Program-made: the position numbers and the translations under genes
Shown here: positions 10,288 to 22,782 of the stretch, in pieces
Layout of the letters: the number at the start of each line of letters is the position of its first letter
How positions within the stretch are numbered: position 1 is the stretch's first letter
NCBI RefSeq assembly: GCF_964656455.1
Contig: NC_135718.1
Location: 22,270,449-22,334,448, forward strand
Length of the DNA stretch: 64,000 bases
Direction: 5' to 3'
DNA from: Halichoerus grypus
Taxonomy: Eukaryota > Chordata > Mammalia > Carnivora > Phocidae
Notes under the pieces: model-generated
Databases searched by the model: none
Seen by the model: only the letters and a program-made list of their open reading frames with translations
What the model was told of the DNA's origin: nothing

Positions 10288-12186
10288 ATGAAATTGTGCT
10301 CGACTGCTCCTTTACCCCACCCCTACCCTGGTCTCCTTGCAAAAACAAAATGTGTTTCTTAATTGAACATTAAAGACAGGAAAGAAGCCAGAGGTTGGGA
10401 ATCCTGATGACAAGAAAGGCCAGCATGAATGAGCCCAGTAGTTCAGGTAACCAGGCCAGCCTGCTGATAGGCTACCACTACAGGGACATGGCTTTTCACA
10501 GCCTGAGCTGCTGCCTGTGGCTCTTGGCACCGAAAGTTCTATGCCCCTTGGCTCAGGCACATTTTAATAAAATACTGACAAGTCAAGTGAAGGCAGTGGA
10601 TATGAACGTGTGTGAATGCGTGTGTTAAAGTGTGCTGGTGAAGTTGTGGGGGTTGACATTCTCACTACAAGGAGGTTTTGTACGTTAGGCTTCTGTTCTT
10701 ACATTCGCAAGGCTGCTCATAGGTTGCATTCAGGGTAAGTCTTCTAAATTAAAAGCAGACAGTGTAAGTATCTGCTGAATCTCTGAGAAGTGACCACAGT
10801 AAATGGTCTCCAATGCAGAGTCCTTTCTCTCTCCTTGCCCCACCCATGCAGCTACAAACAAGGGAAGTGGGCAGCTAAGAGGCAGTGAGAAAGGGCACTG
10901 TTCAGTGTGGGGGGAGACCGGTAGTTCACCAATGGAAGCACATTTTCACATTTGTTTATGGTTTTTTACTGCAAAAATGGCCAAATCATATTCTTGAGCT
11001 TTTATGTAGACATTTAGGAAAAACCTTCAGTAGAGTAGCACACATTTCTTTGGCTTTTGATGCCCTTTGGGAGGTTTCTTGAATAAGGGAACTCTCTCTG
11101 TGTTGGTTATAATTTCTTTTCAAAGGACTTGAAACATGCCCCTGTTTGCATGCGTGTAAAGTGCTTAGACAGGAGATGAATTGGGATGGTTATGTTCCTG
11201 GGGGCTGGGGATTGCTCTGTGTCAGCATATCTATGATAGCATCGTCTAGCCATAGTCAAAGAGCAAAGCACTGGGTCAGATTCAGAGAATTTGTGCCAGC
11301 AGGGAAGTTCTAAGAACATGGCAAAGCTATAAGCATGGGAAAATGAGTCAGAAATTCAGAAGCAGGAACAATCAGGACAGGACTGGGGAACAGAGGTGAG
11401 CTCAGGATGAAGGCAGAACAAGGTAAAGGCTGAGTTCACCAACCATTCATAACCCACCTCCTGTGTGCCAGGCACTGTGTTGAGTATAAAGGTAAATAAT
11501 GCATAGCTCTTGCCCTCAGGGTAGTTAAAATTACTGTGAACAAGAGTATCAGAGGATTAATTTATGTGGTACCAGCTTTGTGGCCACAACACTGTATTCA
11601 ACACCTTAAAGGCACCAGGCTATTCTGGTGCAGCTTTATAAAGAAAAAAGGATGTGAAAAGGATTTTATGCATTCCTCCTACTCTTTCCTTTTCCCTAAA
11701 TGAAAAAAATCCAAGAAAAAAATAGCAATGGAAATGGAGTCCCATATGCTTCTCTTGTGATTTTAAATATATATATTTTTCATTTTTAGAAAACATCATA
11801 GATATTCCTTTATAACTGTCATGTAGGCACTGGGCAAGTTTCCTGAAGTGTTAGAGACACTGAGTTTAAGTTCTTTACAAATTGGGCTCTATCATTTCCC
11901 CAGAGTATCAGCACTAATCACATTATGTAGGTGACACGCTCCGGTCAAATCATCCAGAATGATCACCACATTGCCTGTCTGCTATTATATCATTGGGATG
12001 CCTCATTTGCAAATGGGAAAATTGTAGCTCTGAAAACAATATGCTTCTGATTTCTTGATACAAAAAAAAAAGTCAGGTGGTGGTTGGGGTAATGCCTGAG
12101 AGAAGTTATGGCATGTGGCTATAATGTGGAATTCACACTGATTTGTGAGGATCTTGTGTTTCCATTTTTAGCTCAGATAATTCAGG

Positions 12187-12226
<40 letters not shown>

Positions 12227-13907
12227 AATCTGTGCCTCAGTGGAAAACTTCACATTGTCTGTAGCACACCCTTCTGGTAGCTATCTGATTCTGATTTTAT
12301 GAAAGCCGTTTTACAGTTTTTAAAATTGCAGAGAAGTGCTAGCCAGCCACACAAAAATAATTTTTGTTGACAGACAAGCAAATTCTGTCCTGACCTGGGG
12401 AGGTCCATTGACACCCCAGCCTTGCACAGGGGTTTTGCCTGCGTTTGCACATTCATTTCAACATTCTTGTAATCTATACACATTGGTGCTTTTTTGGACC
12501 TCGCTTTGACGGGTTATAACATCTTGCAGGTTCCTTGGTGGTAAGTAAAAGAAGTCTTTAAGCCATGTCCTTTTCCTGTCTGTATGAGAATAACGATGTT
12601 GCCGTGTTTGGAAAGTGATCTCTGAGCACCAAGTTACCACTGTTGCTGCTGCTGTTGCCAGGGAGGCTACAGGTACTATTTCTGCCGCGACTGGTGTTTT
12701 GGGGACAGTGTCCTAATTTAGGAAGAAAAGAACAACGTAATGCTCCAGAAAGGCAATGCTTCAGGTACCTTTTAGTAACATAATTCACCTGGCAAAGCAA
12801 AGGCTACACTTCATGCCCCACCCCCCCCACCTTCCCAACTTAGAGGATCACCTGATGTTAGTCTCCTCTGTGGTAATGCTTGCCAGAGTGTAGCAGAAAA
12901 CCTACCACTTGTTGAACGGATCCCATTCATTTTCCTGACCCCCAGCCCAACCCCCACCACTAACAGATGTGTAACTCCAAGATTCAGTGCCAATTCAGAT
13001 TCCTAATTCATTCCTAACACTGCTCTTCTAGTCTCTGTAATTCTGTTCTCACTTCTTAACCCCTAATATCACCCATCCCACATGTATTTTATCCCTCCTT
13101 TCAGGTATTACTAATAGTCCTTCTGTTGACAAGATTTCCATTTGGTTTTTATGAAATGGAGTGGTAGGTTTACTTTGCTTTTTGTGCTCAAGGGATGGAG
13201 AGGAGGCAAAACACATTTTGGTACCCGCCTCTCTGGGGTATTTGTCGACTCTTAGCCAGATTGCTATCAATAAGTTATGGCCTCTGCATCTTATCCTTCT
13301 CCTCAAAAATATTCGTCACCATTTCAGAATGTTTTATCCTGAGTTGTTCAGACTTCACTAGTACTTTCACATTCAAATAATGCTAAATAGCACATTCACC
13401 AGCAAAATTTAAATTGAATCTGAACTATTACTTTTACTTCAGGGCAAAAACAGCTCAGTGGCGTATACTTCTGTCCAAGATAGTTTTAATTAGCTGCTAA
13501 AATCAAAATCACCATTTAAATTGATAGCATTTTCATTAAAAAATGGTTTCAGAATCTTTTCCCAGAGTTATCTGTTGGCTTAAATAGGGTCAATTGCTAT
13601 AACTGTATCTCTGTGATCTTTATTTGCTCTTTATATGATATAATCCTATTTTTTTTTTTTTTTTATTCCCTGATTACTTAGAATGGAATTACATACTGAA
13701 GAGTATCATACTGGTAGAGAAATGGATACCTGATTATATTGTTTTTCTGAGTTCTATTTTTTAAGACATTCAGCATATTTCCTAAGGATTGTTGTCATGC
13801 TGTGGTCATTTTCCATAAAGGGTTGACCTCAAAAAAAAAAAAAAAAATCAATTCTGTCGGTAGAAGAATTTCAGTATTATGCAGGTTCTCTGAAACTCCT
13901 TGGGATT
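10288..13907. other. Mostly unique intronic sequence
   Basis: No exon seen. Near 11440-11560 a CCTGTGTGCCAGGCACTGTG motif suggests an ancient interspersed repeat. A C-run lies at 12818-12830, with T- and A-runs at 13651-13664 and 13831-13846. Open frames in this block lack splice signals or known motifs. Confidence 0.4.
12190..12223. repeat. (GT)n microsatellite
   Basis: About 16 uninterrupted GT dinucleotides. Confidence 0.95.
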
Positions 13908-13926
13908 AGATTTAATTAGAGTTTTA

Positions 13927-14120
13927 GGGGCGCCTGGGTGGGTCAGTTGGTTAAGCGACTGCCTTCGGCTCAGGTCATGATCCTGGAGTCCCGGGATCGA
14001 GTCCCGCATCGGGCTCCCTGCTCGGCGGGGAGTCTGCTTCTCCCTCTGACCCTCCCCCGTCTCATGTGCTTGCTCTCTCTCTCATTCTCTCTCTCTCAAA
14101 TAAAAAAAAAAAAAAAAAAA
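13927..14120 (+). mobile_element. CAN SINE
   Basis: Head GGGGCGCCTGGGTGGGTCAG and a near-consensus body with a 19-bp A-run tail. Perfect 19-bp duplication AGATTTAATTAGAGTTTTA at 13908-13926 and 14121-14139. Confidence 0.97.
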
Positions 14121-14471
14121 AGATTTAATTAGAGTTTTAAAAGGCCTATATTAATAGCAAAGTAGGTTTATTTTTTCTTATCAGTATCATAAATTAAGAA
14201 TATATTTGTTTCTAATTTCCCCTTCTATACATCTTATTTCCCCTTCTTCATATCACATCCTTGGATGAATAAAATTCACTTGGTTGATTAACTTCGAAAA
14301 GAGCATTTTTCCCCTCATAGATAGCACATTCAAATAAAGTGCTGATAGTTTCAACTGTGAATGCTGGGGGAGGATACCATGCCAGACTGGCACTTATATT
14401 TGCTACAGAATGAACAAAAATATTATCTAGTTTTTAGCTTTCAAAAATTATTTGTTTAAAAAGGGAAATCT

Positions 14472-14669
14472 TGGGGTGCTCAGGTGGCTCAGTTGGTTAA
14501 GCATCTGCCTTAGGCTTAGGTCATGATCCTGGGGTCCTGGGATCAAGTCCTGAGTTTGGCTCCCTGCTCAGCGGGGAGCCTGCTTCTCCCTCTCTCTCTG
14601 CCACTCCTCCCACTTGTGCTCTCTCTATCTCTCTCTCAAAAAAGATAGATAAAATCTTTAAAAAAAAAT
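14472..14669 (+). mobile_element. CAN SINE
   Basis: Head TGGGGTGCTCAGGTGGCTCA, CT-rich body and ATAAAATCTTT tail. Duplication AAGGGAAATCT at 14461-14471 and 14670-14680. More diverged than the 13927 copy. Confidence 0.93.
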
Positions 14670-14689
14670 AAGGGAAATCTGTACACTCC

Positions 14690-14850
14690 TCTAAAAGTCA
14701 AACATTCGAATTCAAAATTCCACCTCCATCACTTCCCTTATGTCATTGACAGATCTTTTATTTCTTTGAGCCTCAATGTTCTCATCTGTGAAATGGACAT
14801 GATAAAACTAGTAAGATAGATACTTTGAGGGTTATAGTAATCAAAAATAC
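14690..14850 (+). mobile_element. MIR fragment
   Basis: TTGAGCCTCAATGTTCTCAT followed by CTGTGAAATGGACATGATAA is the MIR core ('cctcagtttcctcatctgtaaaatgggg'). Confidence 0.65.
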
Positions 14851-17088
14851 CAGTGGAGCTTCATGTGAAGTTGGTGACCCAAACCAAAGCAAGTGAGCAG
14901 TCTGCTGTTGGCGCCCATGCATGGGAAGAGTTGTCAGTCTGACAGGGGAACTGAACAAATGCTTAGAACCTCGGCCCAGGAAGTAGCATCTTGACCTGAT
15001 AGAAAGCCCTATGAGAAACAAGTGGGGCCTTAGGGTTGACAGGAAAGCCTAGGAGAGGAGTCTGCGATACATGTCATTAGAAACCACTATAGTTTTCCCA
15101 TCTTGGAAAAACGGTGGTTAAATGTATGATACTTTTCACTCTATTATAAACTGTTGCTAGTGAGTCCAGAATCAGCCTCTCTTTTCCTGGTTTGAGCCTA
15201 TACAGAAGGCCACTCCAGCTCCTCATTATCATGACGAGGAGAGGAAGTCTGAGCACCGTGAATGTTGGGGAAACCTGTACAGAAGCAGGGGCTCCTTTGT
15301 CAACGCCTGAGCTTTTAAAGAGCATGCGGACTGTGGTTCCTGAGAGATGCACCGAGAAGCAGATTACAAGCAAGCATCCAACAGCCTGGCTACTGTGATC
15401 CTGTGTTGATTGCTCAGTCTTCACCTTTTTGTTCCCTGTACCTTTCTTCACACTAAGTTCTCGAGACAGTATTCACACTGAGTCACATTATAACATACGG
15501 TATTTAATTGCATAAAATATTTCATCTCTTTCACATCTGTCACTGGTAGAAGTGGAGATAAAAAGACCCAAAAGACTAATTTACTTTTACCATCAGAATC
15601 AGATTCTAAATGTAGAAATTAATGAGATGTTTGCATACTTTTAAAATGAAGTTACAAATGGAAAATGCAAAAATGACTTTATACAACCTCAGTTTCGTGC
15701 TTTTTTCTTCTCGTCTCTCTCTTGTTCTCTCTCCTTCTTCCATTCTCTTTCTCCCTGTGTATTTCCCCTTTCCCCCTTCTAGTATTTTCTGTAGCCTGCC
15801 TGGGATTTAAAATCTAGCTCTGCTCCTGGGGTAATGATTTTTTAATCAAAGACAGATAATTATTAGTGATGTTCAAGGCTGAAAATCATGGATTCACCTT
15901 TCCTTGATTCTATTGACTCTGTTCCAAAAGACATAAGTACTTTTGTCAGTAAAACTGGCAGGCACACTTTGAGGACTCACACAGAGATCTGTTCTGAGAA
16001 AATCAATTTTCAAGTTAGAATTGCCCACTACAATTAAGATCTATGCACTTTCAAACATTTCAGCCTAGCTCACCTGTTAAGTCCAGCTAAACGTGTTCTC
16101 ATTGTTTCAGGTTTTGATTTCATATACTTGGGGAATAGAGAGGACAGAATGAGGGTGCCATCTCCCCATCCGGCTTGTCAAACACATCACTGTGGGGAGA
16201 ATTATTGAGCCATTTGAGTCCTGTACCCAGGAAACGAGAAAGCTGAAATAACACTCTTGCTTCTAGAACACATGCTGAGTAGGCATTGGTTTGGGTGGAA
16301 AGCTCTCTTGTATCCCAAGGGCCTTACATGTCAAATATAAAATGTAAGTCAAAGGCAATGGAACATAAAGTTCTGTGCTGTACCTGGTATTTGACAAATG
16401 GCTAAACATAAGTCACATTAGTTAGGCTCATGGAATACTGAACAGGTGAAAAAGTGACAGCCTTTTTTCAACAGAGTAACTGAGCTCCAATAATCATGGG
16501 CTATGGATGAGACTCTCTTTAAGCAAACTTATTTTGTCAACAATTGTAACTATGAAAAGCACAAATTAGAAGGTCATTATTCATTTTGCAGAAGGGTAAT
16601 TTGCCTTGATTAAAAGAGGTGTCCATAAATCTCTTTAACTTATAAACTCTTGATAAAATTATAATTTTTGTGTTTTTAATTGGTTTTGTCTTTTTTTTTT
16701 AAGGAATCAGTTTACTCACACTTTTAAAAGTAGACCTATTGCATTAACTGTATGTGTGCACAAAAAATGAATAGGATATAGGTAGAAATGGAAAGTGGCA
16801 AATAAAGACTTAGGTTCTCTCCGATCTCCTTAAATCCTGTTCTTCTTAATTGCAACTATTTGGTCTCCATTTGCCCTTTGGTTTGTGCTCTCATACACTA
16901 TGACACTGGTTGCAGCATTCATTCTGAAGAAAGAACAATTTGAAACATGTAGTAGACTCCCAAAGCTGTGAGAAGGATTTCAGTTTTCAGAGTAGGATGA
17001 ATGCTTGCTTCACTTGGGCCTTGACTGGATAAGATGTGTTAGGTTTGAAGGGACCTGACGAGACTATCTCCTTCCAACTACTTGCTTC
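14851..17088. other. Unique intronic sequence
   Basis: No repeat or exon recognised. The part at 15840-16040 is complex and free of obvious repeats. A pyrimidine-rich run lies at 15705-15785. Confidence 0.4.
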
Positions 17089-17103
17089 TGAGCTGGTGAT
17101 CTT

Positions 17104-17304
17104 TTTTTTTTTTTAAGATTTTATTTATTTATTTGACAGAGATAGAGATAGAGAGCACAAGTAGGCAGAGAGTCAGGCAGAGGGAGAGGGAGAAGCAGGC
17201 TCTCTGCTGAGAAGGAAGCCCAGTGCGGGACTCGATCCCAGGACCCCGGGACCATAATCCAAGCCGAAGGCAGCCGCTTACCCAGCTGAGCCACCCAGGT
17301 GCCC
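17104..17304 (-). mobile_element. CAN SINE
   Basis: Body carries GAGCACAAGTAGGCAGAGAG, a distinct subfamily that is also seen at 35098. Duplication TGAGCTGGTGATCTT (17089-17103) against TGAGATGGTGATCTT (17305-17319), one mismatch. Confidence 0.95.
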
Positions 17305-17319
17305 TGAGATGGTGATCTT

Positions 17320-19080
17320 AAAAAGGAAGCTGTGTACTATTTCAGAAGTGTCTTCATCACAAGAGAATTTTTTACAAGGCGACCCTTTTTGTACCTATTC
17401 AATAAATGACCCTTAATGTTAAGAGCAACTTAGAGGAAGCTGAATTAAGGAAGGATGTGCACATAAAGAGAAGCTCTGACTTAGAATGGATTATGTCAAT
17501 GAAGGCATACCCAGAACCAGTTGTTCAACTTGAAAAGTCCTCTGCCATAGGCAGAGAGGATCTCCATGGTGGATTAAGGGGAGGGTGGGGCTCTACTAGG
17601 GAAACTGCATTATGGTTGAGCTTTAAAGTGTCAGCGATGTCCTACTGAATGGAGACAGGGAAGAGACGAGGCTTGAATATGGGTAGTAGAGAAAAGAAGT
17701 GAGAGAGAGTTAACTCTCCATACATCAAGGTTATTGCTCACTATTAGTGAACTTGACAGAATGAGGGTAGTGCCAAGGGAGAAGGAGAGCCTGAAGGGGA
17801 GTTTTAGGGAATGCACTTGCAATATTCTAACATCATTTAAATTAGAGGAAAAAAAAAAGCCTCTCCTAGGGACATTTGATCCTTGTCTCATCAGTACAAG
17901 ATTGTGTTTTATAGAATAGTCTCCTCCACTTTGCTCAGGATACTATAGTTTTACGTGATGGGACTTCTGGCTGTTTCCCCTGGGAGGTTATTACAAACTC
18001 TGAAGATATTTCTGTGTTACAATTGTGTTAAAAAGGCACATTTTGAGACCTGATTTTATTTATTGTAGAGCATTGCAAGCATTTATACTGCTATATGAGT
18101 GTTAAATATTAATGTATTTTTCCAGCTCTCCTGGTACCTAGGCATCACGCGAATGTATAATTCTGGAAAAGCAGTCGAAAGCTTCCTAGGAGCTGTCCTA
18201 CTTTACACTTAAAAGGATGCCCTCTTGCAAAGGATTATTTAAAAAAAAATTAAAATGATTTACCCACTTTTTAACCCAGTGGCTCCGTAGAAATGAGTTT
18301 CTCTCCAGAAGTAGACAGATTTTCTTAAATACACAGAAGTTGAGCTGAGGGGTTGGAATAATTATCAAGCCTCTAGCTTTATGTTAGGGCGAGGTAGCCT
18401 TACCTTAACCAGTGGTAAGCAGAGATCATATATTTTTCAATCACCGCCTTTCTTGTCAGCTGAGATATGGATGCCGCTCTTCCTCTGGTACCTCTCTGAA
18501 CAAACAATAACTTTAAACCCACCCCTACTTTAGATCTTGGGAGTAGGTAGATTGATCCCTTTGCCCCATGTCAGTGTGGGTATGGTGGTGACTCACATTT
18601 TATAGAATTAAGGTGCTTTTCCAGTTGACATGTGAGCTAGAGGTCCGCTTCTGCCTTTCCCATTGCTTCCTGTGATGACTTAATTTGACATGATACAGGA
18701 ACTTCACCAAGCATGGAAAGAAATGGCAGATTGATAGCTTCCCATATTCCTCTTTAATCCAGCAAGAGGAGAGGAGGATGAGGCTGCTGAAACGGCCTTG
18801 CTCTAACCATTTAGTCTGTTTTTGTTTCTATCATTTTTTTTGTTAAAGGTGGCCCTGTAATCCACCTTGAACACAAGCAGAAAAGATGAAGAACATTCTA
18901 GAACATAAGCAAACAACTGATTTTTCAATCATCGTCGTCTTCCAAATGTTGTTTGAAATCGAGTTAAAAAAGGAAACAGTACTTGTAAAAGACAGAGTTT
19001 GGGAGGTTTTTTGTTTGTTTGTTTCTGAGAAGGAGCCCTAGGGTGTTAGAGGAGTAGTTTGTAGTGGACTAGCTCTTCTG
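17320..19080. other. Unique intronic sequence
   Basis: No repeat family or exon recognised. Open frames at 17406-17648 and 17734-17919 show no domain and no splice sites. Confidence 0.4.
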
Positions 19081-19570
19081 CAGCTAATAATTATAAACTC
19101 CTGAAAACAAATACACAGGAACTACTGGAAGACACTGGAGAGCAATCAACAACAGGCAGACTGAAGGCGCTTTAGCTCATGAAAGAAAGGAACCAAACTG
19201 GGTGACACCTGAGTTTTCCCCTGAGAACGTACCCCCATTCGTGTGGCACAGTGCGAGTGGACCTCAGGGAGAGGGCTGCTGTATTCAGGGTGTCAGTGGG
19301 TGGGGTGTGGGGCATCCAAAGAGGCTGTGACGATGCCTTTAAAAGGAAGAAGCCACAGTGGTGGGAGCCTCAGCTCCTCTCAAATACTACCTGATTCCTG
19401 AATAGTAAGGAGCCAGCAGATGAAACAGTTTTAGGATGAAAAGGGCTAAAACAGGGTGTCAGCTGCTGCTTACTAAAAGGGAAACGGTTTATAGTTTGAA
19501 TTCTGCCCAACCAAGAGAGAAATACCTTGAGCCTTCCATTCAAACACAGAAGAAACACACCTTAGGGTTA

Positions 19571-19788
19571 AAGAGACGAACCATGGGAGACTATGGACTC
19601 TGAGAAACAAACTGAGGGTTCTAGAGGGGAGGGCGGTGGGGGGATGGGTTAGCCTGGTGATGGGTATTAAAGAGGGCACGTATTGAATGGAGCACTGGGT
19701 GTTATACGCAATGAATCATGGAACACTACATCAAAAACTAATGATGTAATGTATGGTGATTAACATAACATAATAATAAAAAAAAAAG
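19571..19788 (+). mobile_element. Very short carnivore L1 3' end
   Basis: Begins at GAGACGAACCATGGGAGAC-type sequence and runs through GGTTAGCCTGGTGATGGGTA to GATTAACATAACATAATAAT and an A-tail. No clear duplication. It seems to sit inside an older L1M 5' region. Confidence 0.88.
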
Positions 19789-19849
19789 AGTATATAGGAA
19801 AACTAAGGAATTTTCCAGAAGCCTAAGTGAAAGCTTATACTGTCTCCTG

Positions 19850-20620
19850 CTGATAAAGTATAAAGATAAGCTTCCACAAGCTCCGGGCAATTGGTTAGTA
19901 ATTTTTTAATAGCCTATTAGGAGGAAAAAAAATCTTCATAAGAAGGTAACAAAGTCTATTTTCTTGCAACATAGCATCCAGTATCCGAGATGTTTAATGA
20001 ACAGTAAAAAGTTACTAGTCATACAAAAGTGGAAAATGTCACTTAAGGTCAAGGGAAAAAGTTGTCCAGAGAAACCCACTTGAAGATGCCCTAGTTGTTA
20101 GAATTGACAACAAAGACTTTAAAGTAGCTTTTATAAATATGTTCAAGGACTTAAGAGAAAAGGTGGTCATACTGAGAGAATAGATGCAGGCCTCAGAAGA
20201 AAAATGGCAACTATAAAAAAAAAAAAAAAAGAACCAGATTGGGGGGAGAAAAAAAACCACTATATAAAATGAAAACACGTATTAGATGAGGATATTGACA
20301 GAGTGTAAGGAAAAGATTAATAAACTTGAAGATAGGTCACTAGAAATTACCTAACCTGAAGAATAAAGGAAAACAAAACTCCCCTCTAAAATTTTTTTAA
20401 AAATAGAGCTTTAGTGATCTGTGAGAAAAAACAAGTTCTTTATATATGTATATTATATATATATATGCTAAAAAATCCCCAAATTTGATTAAAACATTTA
20501 AATATCTATGAAGCTCAGCAAACCCGAAGTCTGATAGATACAAAGGAAACCGCAGTTAGCCACATCATAGTGAAGCTTCTTGAAAACATCATTTGTGTTT
20601 CAAAATTCATTTTAGACAAG
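19850..20620 (+). mobile_element. Ancient L1M 5' region relic
   Basis: GACTTTAAAGTAGCTTTTAT followed by AAATATGTTCAAGGACTTAA, and later GAAGCTCAGCAAACCCGAAG with CCACATCATAGTGAAGCTTC, resemble the 5' UTR/ORF1-proximal part of old L1M elements. Heavily decayed. An internal A-run and a TATATA tract lie at 20216-20231 and 20443-20466. The left limit is uncertain and may reach back to about 19080 across the inserted L1. Confidence 0.5.
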
Positions 20621-20719
20621 ACTGCCATCTAATATGGAGCCGATTCTTAGGAAACTTTTAATTGTTACATTATGATTACCAGTAGAATACAAGGATGTGG
20701 AAGGAACATGCCAACTGTG

Positions 20720-20935
20720 AACAAATAGACCACAATTTGAATTTTGGCTCTGATGCTCAATGACTGAACCTTTGGAGAAAGGGGCACCCTGTGTCACATT
20801 TTGTCTGTAAGATTGTCAGTAACCATAGAAACCCCAAAAGGCTGTGTGAAGCTTGAATGAGATAATAGGAGATGCACAGACTTAACATAAGGCCCTGTGA
20901 GAGGTGCTCTGTAAATGCTCACTTCTTTTCTTTTT
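20720..20935 (+). mobile_element. MIR fragment
   Basis: TTTTGGCTCTGATGCTCAAT ... GCTTGAATGAGATAATAGGA ... GGTGCTCTGTAAATGCTCAC follows the MIR order (word near the tRNA-related part, core, then the 'gctcaataaatg' tail). Confidence 0.6.
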
Positions 20936-21641
20936 TCTTCCCAGGCATTTAGAGTGCCTTTGAGTATACATAATTCTGGCTATTCTATGGGATATGCATA
21001 AAGGTATATATTACGAGAGGGGAAAATCCATTTTCTAAGTCTAAATCATAGGCCTCTGGTAATTTCAACTTGATTTTTAAAATATTTCATATAATGTTTC
21101 CACTTGCAAGACATGTCTTTGGAAGACATGCATGGAAAACAGAAGTCTGAAAATAAGCTCATCCATGTTTTTAAGCAACTTAATGAGAAGGTAGTTCACA
21201 TTTGATAATGTTTTCATTGTCTTCATGTGTCCATGAGGTTTCAGGATTGAAAGCATCTCTGAAATAAGTTTTTAAGAATGTGCCTATAAAGATAAAATTC
21301 ACTTCCATGTCTTTTAGTACCGCACGAACAATGGCAAGAACAGTAATTCTTATGATTAAGAATGGTGATCACTCTGTCATTTCTGTAAAGTTAAATTGAT
21401 TTAGCTATGCCTAAAGCTTTGCAAGGAAATCTGACAAATAACTTGAGACATTGGTTAAGCAGTTTACATGTCAGTAAATAAGCTTGTGCCGTTGGAAATA
21501 TTTCTAAATTGATTAAAAAGATAACACTCAGCTATAAATTATCATTCCATCCTCTTAAAACCTCACATTTTGATTATTGAAATAATGTTTCAGTGGGACT
21601 TTCAGGATTCTCTTTTATAATTGATTAAAATGTATCATCCT

Positions 21642-21838
21642 TGTGTGCCTGGGTGGCTCAGTGGGTTAAATGTCCAGCTCTTGGTTTCGGCTCAGGTTGT
21701 GTTCTCACTAGTCCTCTGGTCTACACCCAGCCAGAAGTCGGGTTCTCTGTCTCCCTCTTCCTCTGCCCTTCCGCTTGCGTGCTCTCTTTCTCTCTCTCTC
21801 TCTTTCTCTGTCTCTAAAATAAATAAGTAAATCTTTAA
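21642..21838 (+). mobile_element. Older CAN SINE
   Basis: Head TGTGTGCCTGGGTGGCTCAG with the older CTCTTGGTTTCGGCTCAGGT segment. Duplication AAAATGTATCATCCT (21627-21641) against AAAATGCATCATCCT (21839-21853). Confidence 0.93.
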
Positions 21839-21853
21839 AAAATGCATCATCCT

Positions 21854-22400
21854 GTTTCAATATGTGGTCCCTTATTCCACTCCAGTTCTTCTGTAACATA
21901 AAATGCATTAGTAATTTCCATTAACCCAGACGTTGGCAAAAGTCATTAGCTCTTGCATTTAAAATTTCTTAACAACTGGCCTTTAACAAATTGTCTTCTT
22001 TCTTAATAATTATCACCCTACGTATGAACATAAAGTTAGATGTGACCTTTACAAGTTGTCATTAGGGCCTTGGACAACTTAGAGGTAACACGAATTTTGC
22101 CATTGGTTCCCCTACTGGAATATTCCTCACGATTGCTGCCGGCTAGGTGACTTAGGCTTCTGTTGTTCTGTTGCTGCTGTTTTGTAATGAGTTATTCCAT
22201 CAGGAAGTTTGTGGTAAAGTCAAACACAGAGATGGCAGTGCACTGTATGAACTTAAATAAATAAGTTCATACCAGTGAACTTATTCTAAGTAACCAGTGG
22301 TTACTAGTCATAAGAATGGCTACTAATATGGTTTCAAAGACGATGGGCAGTGTTGCTTATGGAACTCTAGTAGTGACAAAAAGGCAGTAAATCCATGGGA
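21854..22400. other. Unique intronic sequence
   Basis: No exon or family recognised. GAACTTAAATAAATAAGTTC (22250-22269) forms a small palindrome. Confidence 0.4.
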
Positions 22401-22418
22401 AGCAGGAAGCACTTTTTA

Positions 22419-22771
22419 AAAAAAAATTTATTTTATTATGTTATGTTAATCCCCATACATTACATCATTAGTTTTTGATGTAGTGTTCCATGATTCATTG
22501 TTTGTGCATAACACCCAGTGCTCCATGCAGAACGTGCCCTCTTTAATACCCATCACCAGGCTAACCCATCCTCCCACCCCCCTCCCCTCTAGAACCCTCA
22601 GTTTGTTTCTCAGAGTCCATAGTCTCATGGTTCGTCTCCCCCTCCGATTTCCCCCCCTTCATTTTTCCCTTCCTGCTATCTTTTTTTTTTTTTAAACATA
22701 TAATGTGTTATTTGTTTCAGAGGTACGGGTCTGTGATTCATCAGTCTTACACAGTTCACAGCGCTCACCAT
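22419..22771 (-). mobile_element. 5'-truncated carnivore L1, 3' UTR only
   Basis: T-rich start, then TTAGTTTTTGATGTAGTGTT, the C-rich segment, and TTTGTTTCAGAGGTACGGGT through to the AGTTCACAGCGCTCACCAT region. Perfect 11-bp duplication AGCACTTTTTA at 22408-22418 and 22772-22782. About 353 bp. Confidence 0.93.
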
Positions 22772-22782
22772 AGCACTTTTTA

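Noticed and set aside
22250..22269. Short palindrome GAACTTAAATAAATAAGTTC
   Set aside because: Too short and A+T-rich to mean more than chance.
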